From positions 75,592 through 139,591 of the forward strand of contig CAVUEF010000020.1 in the NCBI GenBank assembly GCA_963740455.1: a DNA stretch of 64,000 nt. The letters are read 5' to 3'. Below are positions 1 through 9,381 of the stretch, one piece after another. Position numbers and translations under genes: made by a program. Below the pieces are notes generated by a model that was not told where the DNA came from, made no database searches, and saw only the letters and a list, made by a program, of their open reading frames with translations. Source of the DNA: Paucibacter sp963740455. Its GTDB lineage: Bacteria; Pseudomonadota; Gammaproteobacteria; Burkholderiales; Burkholderiaceae_C. Every line of letters begins with the position of its first letter. The stretch's first letter is position 1.

Positions 1-1929
1 GACCGCTCCAACGCCAACCCGTGTTGGCTCTCGTTGTCGCTGCGACGTGTGCTCGACTCGGGCGCGCTAGCGCAGGAGCGCAACGAAGCCATCGCGGTGC
101 TCACCGACATCAGCCGGCTCAAGGCGCAACAGAGCGAGTTGCAGGCCCTGGCGCATGACCGCGAGCTGATGTTCAGTCTGTCCGACGTGGGCATTGCGAT
201 CCTGCGCAGGAACCGCATCGAACGCGCCAACAACGCATTGGGTCAGCTCAGTGGCTATCGCATCGACGAGTTGATCGGACTCGAGCATGGCCAACTCTAC
301 GAGAACGCCGAGAACTACCAGCTTGAGCAACGCGACATCGAGGCGGCGCTGCTGCGCCATGGCCGCTGGAGCGGCGAGCGCCGACTCATGCGGCGCGACG
401 GCAGCAGCTTCTGGGTACAAGTCAACAAGCGACTGATGCACGAGGGCGATCTGGGCAGCGGCGTGATCGCTTCCTACGTGAGCGTGGACGAGCGCTGGCG
501 TGCCCAGCAGGCGCTGCTGCTGCAGACCGAACGCACGCGCGCCATACTCGACTCGGTGCTGGTGGGCATCGTCACCGTGGGGCGCGGCGGCATCGAGTGG
601 ATGAATCGTTCGGCGCGACGCATGTTTGGCGGCGACATGACGGGATTTGTCGGTCGTCCGATCAGTATCGTGGCCACCGCCGAACCCGACCACCCGCTGC
701 GCCAGGCGCGCTATCTCGATGATTTGACCGAGGGCGAGGCCGAGACCTTCGAGTGCCGACTCAAAGGCCTGGACGGACGCGAATTCTGGGTGGTGGGCAA
801 TGCCGTGGTCACCGGTGTCGACGCCAACGGCCGCCAGCTCACCTATGCGTTGCTCGACATCGAGCGGCGTCGCCAGGCCGAGGCGCTCACGCTGAAGGCG
901 CAGGCATCGCTGCAGCGCATCATCGAAACCGCGCCGCTGGCAATCAGTCTGCATGACGCCAGGACCCTGTGCGTCGAGCGCCTGAATCAGGTCACCGCCG
1001 AACTCGCCGGACGTCCGGCCGACGCGGTTCTGGGCCTCACTCCCGAGCAGATGTTTGAAGGCGCAGCGGGCCTCGAAATCGCGCGCGACATGCGCGCCGC
1101 GCTGCACGCTGCCGAAGTCACACAACGCGAGTACCGGCTCAGCGTGAAAGGCAGGACGCGCATCTGGGACGCACGCTATTCGCCTCTGACCGATGCGTCC
1201 GAAGGCGCAGACCAGGGGGCGCCCGATCAATTGCTGCTGGTGGCCAGCGATGTGACCGAACAACGCGCCGCCGAAGAGGCGCGCCTGCACGCCGCCATTG
1301 CGCAGCGCGAGTTGCTGGTCAAGGAAGTGCATCACCGTATCAAGAACAATTTGCAGGGCGTGGCGGGCTTGTTGCAGCAGGTCGCGCAACGCCGCCCCGA
1401 GGTGGGTGACGTGATCAACGAAGCGATCGGCCAGGTGCAGGCGATTGCCCAGGTGTACGGGCTGCAGGTGGGCGCTACCGGCCCCTTGCGCATACGCAAC
1501 GTGGTGCAGGCCATCACGGCATCCGTGCAGCGCATGTTCGGTCGCAACATCAGCTTCACCGTGGAAGGCCCGACGGCGCAACGATGGAGCCTGCCCGAGG
1601 CCGAGGCCATTCCGATCGCGCTGTCGCTCAACGAGCTGCTGACGAATGCCGTCAAGCACAGTGGCACGGGGCAGATTGCCTGCCGCCTTGTGTGCGCCGA
1701 CGATCAGGTGGTGGTGCGTGTCGCCAACCCGGGGCGGCTGCCCGACGGTTTCAGCGTGGCGCAGGTCCGCGGTGGCGTGTCCGGCCTGGGATTGGTGCGC
1801 TCGCTGCTGCCGCGGCGCAGCGCCCGGTTCGACATTGTTCAGGACGGCGCCGACGTGGTGTGCAGCGTCAGCCTGAATCCGCCCGGCGTCACGCTGCTCG
1901 ACGCCGACTGCGGCGACACGTCAGATTGA
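1..1929 (+). CDS. PAS-domain sensor histidine kinase, HisKA_2 type (5' truncated)
   Basis: The reading frame is open from base 1, so the true start lies left of the window. The visible part is about 640 residues and contains three or four successive PAS-like sensor modules joined by short helices, then a HisKA_2 dimerisation/phosphoacceptor segment (EVHHRIKNNLQG, with the phosphorylated His in the HHR motif) and an HATPase domain (N box ELLTNAVKH, G box GLGLV). No membrane segment is visible, so it may be a soluble kinase, though the missing N-terminus could change that. The ANTAR regulator that follows about 30 bases downstream is the probable partner. HisKA_2 kinases paired with ANTAR regulators are known, for example EutW/EutV; the signal here is unknown. 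Confidence 0.88.
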   Translation, partial: DRSNANPCWLSLSLRRVLDSGALAQERNEAIAVLTDISRLKAQQSELQALAHDRELMFSLSDVGIAILRRNRIERANNALGQLSGYRIDELIGLEHGQLYENAENYQLEQRDIEAALLRHGRWSGERRLMRRDGSSFWVQVNKRLMHEGDLGSGVIASYVSVDERWRAQQALLLQTERTRAILDSVLVGIVTVGRGGIEWMNRSARRMFGGDMTGFVGRPISIVATAEPDHPLRQARYLDDLTEGEAETFECRLKGLDGREFWVVGNAVVTGVDANGRQLTYALLDIERRRQAEALTLKAQASLQRIIETAPLAISLHDARTLCVERLNQVTAELAGRPADAVLGLTPEQMFEGAAGLEIARDMRAALHAAEVTQREYRLSVKGRTRIWDARYSPLTDASEGADQGAPDQLLLVASDVTEQRAAEEARLHAAIAQRELLVKEVHHRIKNNLQGVAGLLQQVAQRRPEVGDVINEAIGQVQAIAQVYGLQVGATGPLRIRNVVQAITASVQRMFGRNISFTVEGPTAQRWSLPEAEAIPIALSLNELLTNAVKHSGTGQIACRLVCADDQVVVRVANPGRLPDGFSVAQVRGGVSGLGLVRSLLPRRSARFDIVQDGADVVCSVSLNPPGVTLLDADCGDTSD

Positions 1930-1960
1930 GTGACAATCAAACCAGGTGCTGGGGAAACAC

Positions 1961-2572
1961 GTGAGCAACAAAGGAAAGATTCTTGTCGTCGATGATGACC
2001 GCCTGGTGCTGGCCACGCTGACCCACGGCTTGACCCAGGCGGGCTATGACGTGATTGACGCCGACAACGGCGACGACGCGATTCTGCTGGCGCGCGAGCA
2101 TCGACCCGAACTGGCCTTGCTGGACATCCGCATGGAAGGGTTGAGTGGCTTCGATGTGGCCGCCTACCTGCGCGAGCACCTGCAAATCCCGTTCATGTTT
2201 CTGTCCGCGTTTGCCGACGCGGACACCGAAGCCCAGGTCAGGTCGCTGGGCGCCGTGGCCTACCTCGTCAAACCGCTGGACATCCATCAAATCGTACCCG
2301 CCGTCGATAGCGCGATGGCCGATCTGCATGAGAGCGGGCCGCGCGCCGCCCCGGCGCCGATTTCCGCACAAGCGCCGCAGATTGGCGATCCGTCTCTGCA
2401 GCTGGTGTCGGTGGCGGTGGGCGTGTTGATGCACCGTTACTCGTTGCCACGCGGCGAAGCGCTGGTCAGGCTGCAACGCATGAGCGATGAGGCATCGCTT
2501 TCGTTGGAGCAGCAGGCGCTGCGACTGGTCGAAGCGCTGGAATTGCTGGCGCTTCCCGGCGCTCCGCGTTGA
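1961..2572 (+). CDS. Response regulator with C-terminal ANTAR RNA-binding domain
   Basis: About 203 residues. The N-terminal receiver shows the acidic pocket (VVDDD), phospho-acceptor Asp in LLDIRMEG and the conserved Lys in VKPLD. The C-terminal 55 residues (from about AVGVLMHRY to LVEALE) form a three-helix ANTAR-type module, which in characterised proteins binds paired RNA hairpins and prevents transcription termination. It follows the HisKA_2 kinase and is probably phosphorylated by it. A GTG at 1946 is also possible, but the GTG at 1961 has a purine-rich GGGGAAA just upstream. Its RNA targets are not evident in the window. Confidence 0.85.
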   Translation: MSNKGKILVVDDDRLVLATLTHGLTQAGYDVIDADNGDDAILLAREHRPELALLDIRMEGLSGFDVAAYLREHLQIPFMFLSAFADADTEAQVRSLGAVAYLVKPLDIHQIVPAVDSAMADLHESGPRAAPAPISAQAPQIGDPSLQLVSVAVGVLMHRYSLPRGEALVRLQRMSDEASLSLEQQALRLVEALELLALPGAPR

Positions 2573-2595
2573 CCGCAGCCACGCGTTTGAGCTGG

Positions 2596-4326
2596 TCAGT
2601 CCGGCAGCGTGAAATAGAAACTCGCCCCCTGGCCAGGCTCTGATTCGGCCCAGATGTCGCCACCGTGGCGCCTGATGATGCGCCGCACCGACGCCAGCCC
2701 CACGCCCGTGCCCTGAAAATCACTGGCGCTGTGCAGGCGCTGAAAGACGCCGAACAATCGATCGGCGAAACGCATATCGAACCCCGCGCCGTTGTCGCGC
2801 ACCAGATAAGCCTGGCGGCCCGCCTGCAAGCCATGCCCGAAGCGTATCTGCGCGCGTTCGCACTTGGCGCTGTACTTCCAGGCATTGCCCAGCAAGTTTT
2901 CCAGCGCCACCCGCAGCAGCGTCGGGTCGCCCTGCACCTGCATGTCGGCCATCACATGCACATCGACCTGACGCTCGGGCGCGCTGCGCTGCAAGTCGTC
3001 GAAGATGAAACGTGCGAGCTGACTCAGGTTGACCGGCTGACGCGTCAGCGGCTGCGCCGACAACTGCGCCAGGCAGAGCAAGGCGTCGATCATATTGTTC
3101 ATGCGCGCCGCCGCGCCCAGCACCCGATCAAGATGGTCGTTGCCGATACGGTCGAGCTGCCGACCGTAGTCTTCTTTCAGGATGCGGGCAAACCCGTCCA
3201 CCACGCGCACCGGCGCGCGCAGGTCGTGCGAGACCGTGTAGCTGAAACTCTCCTGATCGCTGAACTGGGTTGACTCGGACGCCGTCTGCGCCGCTGGCGC
3301 GGGCGTCGCGGCTTGCGGCCACAGCGACAGCAGTACCTGCCTGCCGTCCACCCCCTGGGCCAGCAGTTTGCGGCTCACGAGCCAGCCATCGCACGCGGCG
3401 GGCGCGCCGTCCTTGATCTGGGCAAGCGCGTCGCGCACGGATGTCGGCAAGAGGTCGCGGCAGCGGCTCCACTTGAAGGCCAGCAACTCGGCTGCGGGGC
3501 GGCCCAGCAAGGTTGCCGCGGCGTCATTCAGGCTCAACAGTTCGAGCGCGCCCGTCTTGTGCTCGAGCAGCAGCAGCGACGGCCCCGGCAGGGCCTGCAG
3601 CCATGGAACGGGGCCGGCCGCCGCTGCAGCGTCGGATGCGAGCTCCGTGGCAGCCTTCATCGGCTGCGCCGTACCGAGGTAGCCGCTGAAACGCCCGGCC
3701 GAATCAAAGCGTGGCAAGCCGCTCAGGCGCCAGCTTCCGGAAAACTGCGCCGCTGGTGCGTCGTCGATTTCGGCGCGCACCCACACGTCACGCAACGGCG
3801 CGCGCTCGTCGAGCCGCACCTGCAGGCGCGCTGCCTCGCCCGTCGCCGGGTCAATCCCGGGCCCTTGCAGAACAAAGCGCTCCCACAATGTCTGGGTCGC
3901 TGCCGCGCCAATCCAGCTCGATGCCGGTGCGCCCAGCGGCGCCTGCCAACGCACCAGGTGGTGCTGTGCATCGGTCTGCCACTGCCAGGCGTCGAGCAAC
4001 TCGGACAGGCTTTGCGCCTGGATCCTTGCTTCGCGCAGGGACTCCAGCAAGCGCTGGCGCGCCGTGCGCACACCCATCTGCCAACCCACGCCGACGCAGG
4101 CCAGCAAGACCACACCGGCAAGCGCCAGGCTGAGCGGCAACAGAGCCCTCAGATCCGGGCCGGGGGCGCTCTGCGCGGACAGCGGGCCCGGTTCGGCCAG
4201 GCCAATGCCGAGTCGAACCACGAGCAGCAGCGCGGCGGCACATAGCGTCAGCGCCAGGCCCACACCCCACCAGAGGCGGCGCCCACCGCCATCACGCCGT
4301 TCACTCGCACGATCCATGCGGGGCAT
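2596..4326 (-). CDS. Membrane sensor histidine kinase with PAS-like region
   Basis: About 576 residues. Two hydrophobic segments near the N-terminus (around residues 18-40 and 60-82) anchor it in the inner membrane with only a short periplasmic loop. A PAS-like region follows (residues about 110-340), then HisKA with the H box SYTVSHDLRAPV, and HATPase_c with N box ENLLGNAWKYS, G1 DNGAGF and G2 GTGVGLA. The short loop suggests it senses a cytoplasmic or membrane signal. It is convergent with the ANTAR regulator and has no adjacent response regulator on its own strand, so it is an orphan kinase that might feed the Hpt protein to its right. Starts at 4326 and 4317 are both plausible; neither has a strong ribosome-binding site. 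Confidence 0.85.
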   Translation of the reverse strand: MPRMDRASERRDGGGRRLWWGVGLALTLCAAALLLVVRLGIGLAEPGPLSAQSAPGPDLRALLPLSLALAGVVLLACVGVGWQMGVRTARQRLLESLREARIQAQSLSELLDAWQWQTDAQHHLVRWQAPLGAPASSWIGAAATQTLWERFVLQGPGIDPATGEAARLQVRLDERAPLRDVWVRAEIDDAPAAQFSGSWRLSGLPRFDSAGRFSGYLGTAQPMKAATELASDAAAAAGPVPWLQALPGPSLLLLEHKTGALELLSLNDAAATLLGRPAAELLAFKWSRCRDLLPTSVRDALAQIKDGAPAACDGWLVSRKLLAQGVDGRQVLLSLWPQAATPAPAAQTASESTQFSDQESFSYTVSHDLRAPVRVVDGFARILKEDYGRQLDRIGNDHLDRVLGAAARMNNMIDALLCLAQLSAQPLTRQPVNLSQLARFIFDDLQRSAPERQVDVHVMADMQVQGDPTLLRVALENLLGNAWKYSAKCERAQIRFGHGLQAGRQAYLVRDNGAGFDMRFADRLFGVFQRLHSASDFQGTGVGLASVRRIIRRHGGDIWAESEPGQGASFYFTLPD

Positions 4327-4581
4327 TGTAAGGACGTCGTGACATTTCAAGTTACAGCTAATGGGAAGCCCTGAGCCGTTCGTCTCGCCGCTTGTGCGAT
4401 ATTGCGTCATCGCAAATGAGCGGGGTCGGATGGAAGCTAGTTTTGAACGACAATCAGGGTCGACAGAGAGCCCAATGCACGCTATGGACGAAGGACTGAC
4501 TGACGCGTCAATCGATGAGACGCAGCCCAGCGCCGAATCGCACCGATCATGGTGGCTGTCCCTTTATAGCGATGGACTGAC

Positions 4582-4977
4582 ATGACTTTCACCCATTCGA
4601 CACCCACCACGGCCGGAGTGCTGGACGCCGGAGCGCTGGGACGGCTGCGCGAGCTCGACCCCACCGGAGCCAATCGCTTGCTGGAGCGTGTCGCTACGGC
4701 ATTCCTGAGCTCGATCGAACGCCTCATGCCTGAACTGGAGGCCGCCAGTCACACCGCACCGAACTTTGAGGTGATCCGTCGCATTGCACACGCATTGAAG
4801 TCATCGGCGGCGAGCATCGGTGGCATCGCCTTGTCACATCGATGTGCTGAAATCGAGCAGCTGGCGTTCCAGGGTCGGGCCGACGGCTTGACGCACTTGC
4901 TGGAGGGCATGCAAACCGACCTGGAACAGGTGCGAGTGGCATTGAAGCTGCTTTTGGCGGAGTCCGAATCTCGATGA
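4582..4977 (+). CDS. Histidine phosphotransfer (Hpt) domain protein
   Basis: A 131-residue single-domain protein. The signature RIAHALKSSAASIG contains the phosphorylatable His, and the surrounding helices match the Hpt four-helix bundle. It would carry phosphate between a hybrid or orphan kinase and a receiver. Its stop overlaps the start of the next gene (ATGA at 4974), so the two are translationally coupled and the REC domain of the GGDEF-EAL protein is the obvious recipient. No hybrid kinase is seen in the window; the donor could be the membrane kinase transcribed divergently from 4326 or a gene elsewhere. Confidence 0.87.
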   Translation: MTFTHSTPTTAGVLDAGALGRLRELDPTGANRLLERVATAFLSSIERLMPELEAASHTAPNFEVIRRIAHALKSSAASIGGIALSHRCAEIEQLAFQGRADGLTHLLEGMQTDLEQVRVALKLLLAESESR

Positions 4978-7217
4978 CTGAACCAAGCGATCCCGACGAC
5001 CAGGGCAAGGAGCAAGCCAGGGTGCTGCTCGTCGACGACGATGAAGTCACCCTGCTGCTGACTGCCATTGCCTTGCGCGAGCGCGGGTTTCACGTCACCG
5101 AGCTGGCCAGCGGAGAAGCGGCGCTGGCCGCGCTCAGCACGTGGTCGCCTGACGTGATCGTGCTCGATGCGCTGATGCCCGACCCCGACGGCTTCGAGAC
5201 CTGCCTGCGTCTGCGCAACATGCCTGGACTGGAATCGGCCCCGGTGTTGATGCTCACCGGTCTGCACGACGAAGCGTCCATCAACCGCGCCTATCAGGTC
5301 GGTGCCACCGACTTCTTTGTCAAGTCCAGCCAATGGAGCTTGCTGGCGGGACGGCTGCGCCATCTGCTGCGCTCGTCACGCACGCGCATCGAGCTCGAGC
5401 GCAGCAAGGCGCGGCTGGCACGTGCCCAGGATCTGGCCCGGATGGGAAGTTTCGAGTGGCGCCGCGGCAAGGCGGCAGGCTTTCATATGGCCGAAGAAGC
5501 CGTGCGCGTGTTTGGCTACGGGACCGGGGTTTCGCTGGATTTCTTCAGTCTGATGCGGCTGGTTTCGCGTGATGATCGACGGCTGTTTCTGCGCTTGCTG
5601 CGTGAAGTGATCGCGCTCAACTCGGTGCTGGTCACCGACCTGGCCGTGACGCTGCTGGACGGGCGCGCGCGCGTCATCCACATCGAGGCCGAGCCGGAGT
5701 TCAACGAGCAAGGCAACGCCAGCGGCTACACCGGCATCGTGCAAGACGTGACCGACCGACGCGTCGCCGAAGACAAGATCCGCCAGCTTGCCAACTTCGA
5801 TGCGCTCACCGGCCTGCCCAATCGCCGCCAGTTGATCTGGCGCACCGAGCGGGCCATCGAACAAGCCGATCACATGGGTCATGAGCTGGGCCTGCTGCTG
5901 ATCGATCTGGACCGCTTCAAGATCATCAACGACACGCTGGGCCACAGTGCGGGCGACGAATTGCTGGTCGAGGTGGCACGGCGCCTGCGCAGCTGTGTGC
6001 GCCACTCGGACACGGTGCTGGATGGTCTGCTCGAGTCGGCGGGCAGCCGTTCGCACCGTGCGCTCGAAGCGATGGGGCGCCTGGGCGGCGACGAGTTCGT
6101 CGCGCTGCTGCCCGAGGTGATCGGTGAGCGCGACGCCGAGCGTGTCGCAGACCGCGTGCTGGAAGTGCTGCGCGAGCCCTTCTTTGTCGCCGGTCAGGAA
6201 TGCTTTGTGACCGCCAGCGTCGGCATCGCGATCTACCCGCGCGATGGTCAGACCATGGCCGATTTGCTGCGCAATGCCGACGTTGCCATGTATGCCGGCA
6301 AGTCCCAGGGCCGCAATGCCTCGGTGCTGTACAGCCCGCTCCTGCTGGGCCACGGCCGGCGCAAGCTCGAACTCGAGAGCGGCCTGCACAAGGCCATCGA
6401 ACGCAATGAGTTGGTACTTCACTACCAGCCCAAGGTCGATGTTCGAGCCGGCCGCATGGTCGGCGTCGAAGCCCTGATGCGCTGGCAACGTGGCGCCACG
6501 CTGCTTCCCCCCAGCGAATTCATTGCGCTGGCCGAAGAATCCGGACTGATCGTGCCACTGTCGGAGTGGGCGCTGCGCGAATCCGCCCGGCAAGCCAAGA
6601 TCTGGCAGAACAACTTCGGCTTCAGCGACACCATCGCCGTGAACCTGCCGAGTCGTCTGTTCGAGCGCTCAGACCTGGTCGAGTACCTGCATCAGTGCGC
6701 CGCCACCTACGGCATACCGCACAGCGCCATCCAGCTCGAGATCACCGAGACAGGCCTGATGAAAGACCTGCAGAACGTGATCCCCTCGCTGCACCGTCTG
6801 AACGAGATCGGCGTGCAGATATCGATTGACGACTTCGGCACGGGCTACTCGTCGCTGGCCTATCTGACGACCTTGCCGATCAGCGAGGTCAAGATCGACC
6901 GCAGCTTTGTGCGCGAACTGGGCATCACATTGCAGAGCGCGGCGGTGGTTACCGCCATCATTGCTCTGGCCCGCTCGTTGAACCTGCGCGTGATCGCCGA
7001 AGGTGTCGAAACGCCGCGCCAGCTTGAGGCCTTGCACCGGCTGGGCTGCAGCGTGATGCAGGGCTTCCTGTTCTGCAAGGCACTGCCAGCGGATGAACTG
7101 GAGCGCTGGCTCGGCCAGGCCAAGCTGCCCCGCAAGACACCCTGGATTGCCGAATCGGGCGCCGCTGATGGTGTCGATCAGAGAGCATTCGCAACGCCTG
7201 CCAGCGGCCTGCGCTGA
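4974..7217 (+). CDS. REC-PAS-GGDEF-EAL response regulator (cyclic-di-GMP turnover)
   Basis: A 747-residue protein with, in order, a receiver (phospho-acceptor D65 in VLDALMPD), a PAS-like region (about 150-265), GGDEF (about 270-440, intact GGDEF at 371-375) and EAL (about 460-715). The EAL domain keeps the usual metal and catalytic residues: E of GVEALMRW, N of AVNLP, E of LEITE, the DD of IDDFGTGYSS, K of VKIDRS, E of AEGVET. Both synthesis and hydrolysis of c-di-GMP are therefore possible. An RxxD motif (RHSD, 343-346) lies 24 residues before GGDEF rather than the normal 5, so the product-inhibition site may be displaced by an insertion. It overlaps the Hpt gene by four bases. Confidence 0.92.
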   Translation: MTEPSDPDDQGKEQARVLLVDDDEVTLLLTAIALRERGFHVTELASGEAALAALSTWSPDVIVLDALMPDPDGFETCLRLRNMPGLESAPVLMLTGLHDEASINRAYQVGATDFFVKSSQWSLLAGRLRHLLRSSRTRIELERSKARLARAQDLARMGSFEWRRGKAAGFHMAEEAVRVFGYGTGVSLDFFSLMRLVSRDDRRLFLRLLREVIALNSVLVTDLAVTLLDGRARVIHIEAEPEFNEQGNASGYTGIVQDVTDRRVAEDKIRQLANFDALTGLPNRRQLIWRTERAIEQADHMGHELGLLLIDLDRFKIINDTLGHSAGDELLVEVARRLRSCVRHSDTVLDGLLESAGSRSHRALEAMGRLGGDEFVALLPEVIGERDAERVADRVLEVLREPFFVAGQECFVTASVGIAIYPRDGQTMADLLRNADVAMYAGKSQGRNASVLYSPLLLGHGRRKLELESGLHKAIERNELVLHYQPKVDVRAGRMVGVEALMRWQRGATLLPPSEFIALAEESGLIVPLSEWALRESARQAKIWQNNFGFSDTIAVNLPSRLFERSDLVEYLHQCAATYGIPHSAIQLEITETGLMKDLQNVIPSLHRLNEIGVQISIDDFGTGYSSLAYLTTLPISEVKIDRSFVRELGITLQSAAVVTAIIALARSLNLRVIAEGVETPRQLEALHRLGCSVMQGFLFCKALPADELERWLGQAKLPRKTPWIAESGAADGVDQRAFATPASGLR

Positions 7218-7245
7218 GCTCCACTTCAATCTTTCCGAGACGAGC

Positions 7246-9105
7246 ATGGCCGAGCATCCCCCATCTTCCGATGCCAAACCTCCCGCACAACTTGCCAAGG
7301 CCGCGCTGCGTCGCCTGGCGCAGGACAAGCTGGAGCCCACCCCTGAAAACTACGCGCGCGCCTATGCCCAAGAGCAAGGCGCAGGCCAGGCCAACGGCCT
7401 GGCGTCGGCGCTCCCCGCCGGCGCGCAGGCGCTGCTCGACAAGCTGCTTGCGCTGGGCATCTCTGATGTGCGCAGACGGCAGGAGCTGTCGCTGGCCCTG
7501 CGCAAGGGCGCATGGGACAAGGCCAGGCAGGCGTTGGATCTCGCCCTCGAAACCGACGGACCGGGGCCGCAGGCCAAGGCCCTGGCCGACCTGATCGAGC
7601 GCTTGGTGCGCGGTTTGCAGGGGGGCAGCCGTCAATGGACCACGGCGCGCAAGAAAGACAGCTTGCAGCGCGTGCTCGATGGCAGCGCAAGTGACGTGCA
7701 GCGCATGCTGCAGCGGGTCAAACAACTGGTAAATAGTTGGGGCGAAGACGCCAGCGATACCAACGTGGGTGATCTGGACGCGCTGCAGAAACCCCAGCCC
7801 AGCGCCGATGCAGATGACGATGTGCTAGCGCTGAAGAGTCGCCCGCCACCCCCGGCGGAGCGAGCCGGCGCAGCGCCCGGCGCCGGCAGCGCGCCAGCCC
7901 AGCACTGGCCAGCCATCAGTACCAGTCTGCACGCCGCCCTGCAAGTTGCGCTGCCGCGCGCCGATGACGCCAGCGCCGCCGAGTTGTCGCAAGAGCTGTC
8001 CGACATGCACAGTCGCTTGCTGCAAGAAGGCGCCAGCGCGGCGCGCATGCAAGAGGCGCAGGCGCTGTGCGAGCGCGCCAGGCTGATGTTGGAACACAGG
8101 CATCACTTGTTCGGCGAATTGGGCGGCCTGTGCGCCGAGCTCACCGCCAGCCTGACCGAACTGGCCGAGGACGACAGCTGGGTCGAAGGCCAGGCGGCAG
8201 CCATGCGCAATACGCTTGAGCAAGGGCTGAACGCGCGCGGTGTACGTTCGGTGTCTGAACTGCTGGTCAGCACACGCCAGCACCAGCAATCGCTGCGCGA
8301 CGACAGGGCCAAGGCGCGCGATGCGCTCAAGTCCCTGATTCAGCGCATGCTGCACGAACTGGGCGAGCTCGGACAGCACACCGACCGTTTCAGCAGCAGC
8401 ATGGGCCGCTACGCCGAAATCGTCGAGCAAGCTGACTCGCTGGAGAGCCTGACCGGTGCCGTGCGCGAGATTGTCGAAGAGAGCCGCAGCGTGCAAGGAC
8501 TCGTGCATCAGACGCAGGAGCGACTGCACGCAGAGCACGCGCGTGCCACCGAGCTGTCGCAGCGCGTCGATCAGCTGGAGGGCGAGTTGCGCCGCCTGTC
8601 CGATGAGGTCTCCACCGATCAGCTCACCCAGATTGCAAATCGGCGCGGCCTGGTGGCGGCCTTCGAGGTCGAACAGGCCAAGCTCGGCAGGGAAGGGTCG
8701 GGGCGCGAGAGTCCGCTCGCGCTGGGGCTGCTGGACGTCGACAACTTCAAGAAGCTGAACGACTCGCTGGGGCACAACGTCGGCGATATTGCCCTGAAGT
8801 CGCTCGCCGACAAAGTGTTGCAGTCGCTGCGACCCGGCGACATGGTGGCTCGCTACGGCGGTGAAGAGTTCGTCGTGATGCTGCCCAACACGCCGCTGTC
8901 CGAGGCGCAGCAGGTGTTGTCGCGCTTGCAGCGCTCGCTCACTGCGGGCCTGTTCATGCACGAGGGCGAGTCGGTGTTCGTGACCTTCTCGGCCGGCGTC
9001 ACCCTGTACCGTCCGGGCGAGCGGCTCGAACAGGCGCTGAATCGCTCGGATATGGCCTTGTATGAGGCCAAGCGCACAGGCAAGAATCGAACCTGCCTGG
9101 CCTGA
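7246..9105 (+). CDS. Diguanylate cyclase with long helical N-terminus
   Basis: About 619 residues. The first 440 are rich in Ala, Gln, Glu and Leu with heptad-like patterning (coiled coil, no membrane segment). The last 170 are a GGDEF domain: DQLTQIANRRG, then the active-site loop RYGGEEFVV. The inhibitory I-site RxxD (RPGD) lies exactly five residues before GGEEF, as in PleD. Expected activity is 2 GTP to c-di-GMP. The reading frame is open further upstream, but the ATG at 7246 is the sensible start because earlier ones overlap the preceding gene by over 120 bases. It sits 28 bases after the GGDEF-EAL gene and is probably in the same operon. Confidence 0.88.
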   Translation: MAEHPPSSDAKPPAQLAKAALRRLAQDKLEPTPENYARAYAQEQGAGQANGLASALPAGAQALLDKLLALGISDVRRRQELSLALRKGAWDKARQALDLALETDGPGPQAKALADLIERLVRGLQGGSRQWTTARKKDSLQRVLDGSASDVQRMLQRVKQLVNSWGEDASDTNVGDLDALQKPQPSADADDDVLALKSRPPPPAERAGAAPGAGSAPAQHWPAISTSLHAALQVALPRADDASAAELSQELSDMHSRLLQEGASAARMQEAQALCERARLMLEHRHHLFGELGGLCAELTASLTELAEDDSWVEGQAAAMRNTLEQGLNARGVRSVSELLVSTRQHQQSLRDDRAKARDALKSLIQRMLHELGELGQHTDRFSSSMGRYAEIVEQADSLESLTGAVREIVEESRSVQGLVHQTQERLHAEHARATELSQRVDQLEGELRRLSDEVSTDQLTQIANRRGLVAAFEVEQAKLGREGSGRESPLALGLLDVDNFKKLNDSLGHNVGDIALKSLADKVLQSLRPGDMVARYGGEEFVVMLPNTPLSEAQQVLSRLQRSLTAGLFMHEGESVFVTFSAGVTLYRPGERLEQALNRSDMALYEAKRTGKNRTCLA

Positions 9106-9117
9106 ACATCGCCGCTG

Positions 9118-9381
9118 TCACGGCTCCTCGTGCGCATCGGCGCGAAAGGCGCGGTCGAGCCGTTTCATGTAGCGCGCATAAAAGCCGATGATCGCCAGGT
9201 AGACGATCAGCGCGCCCTGTCCGGCGACCCAGAAGCTGAACGGCCAGCCGAAGAAAGTGAAGTTCAGTTCGGCGGCAAAATAGACCATCACGAAGGTGAC
9301 GACGAACCAGATCGTCAGCAAGATGCCCGTGACGTTCAGGTTCTTGCGCCAGTACCGCCTTTGTCTGTCGATCAGTGGCAT
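9118..9381 (-). CDS. DUF4212 protein, small subunit of sodium/solute symporter (orphan)
   Basis: An 87-residue protein with two hydrophobic helices (about residues 18-40 and 50-72) after a basic, aromatic N-terminus (RRYWRKNLN), typical of DUF4212, the small subunit that is normally encoded just before an actP-like sodium:solute symporter (SSS family). Here no symporter gene follows: the next 3' gene is the convergent diguanylate cyclase ending 13 bases away. The start at 9381 overlaps the end of the upstream membrane gene by 10 bases; an upstream in-frame start at 9438 would lie inside that gene. Confidence 0.8.
   Translation of the reverse strand: MPLIDRQRRYWRKNLNVTGILLTIWFVVTFVMVYFAAELNFTFFGWPFSFWVAGQGALIVYLAIIGFYARYMKRLDRAFRADAHEEP

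Noticed and set aside
67..1659. Long open frame on the minus strand across the first kinase
   Set aside because: The opposite strand encodes a clear PAS/HisKA_2 kinase. Long antisense frames are common in GC-rich genes because stop codons are rare; this one is His/Gln/Ala-rich with no domain.
4361..4585. Short plus-strand frame before the Hpt gene
   Set aside because: 74 residues, no recognisable domain, no good ribosome-binding site. It ends in an ATGA overlap with the Hpt gene, so a short leader peptide cannot be ruled out, but there is too little support to list it.
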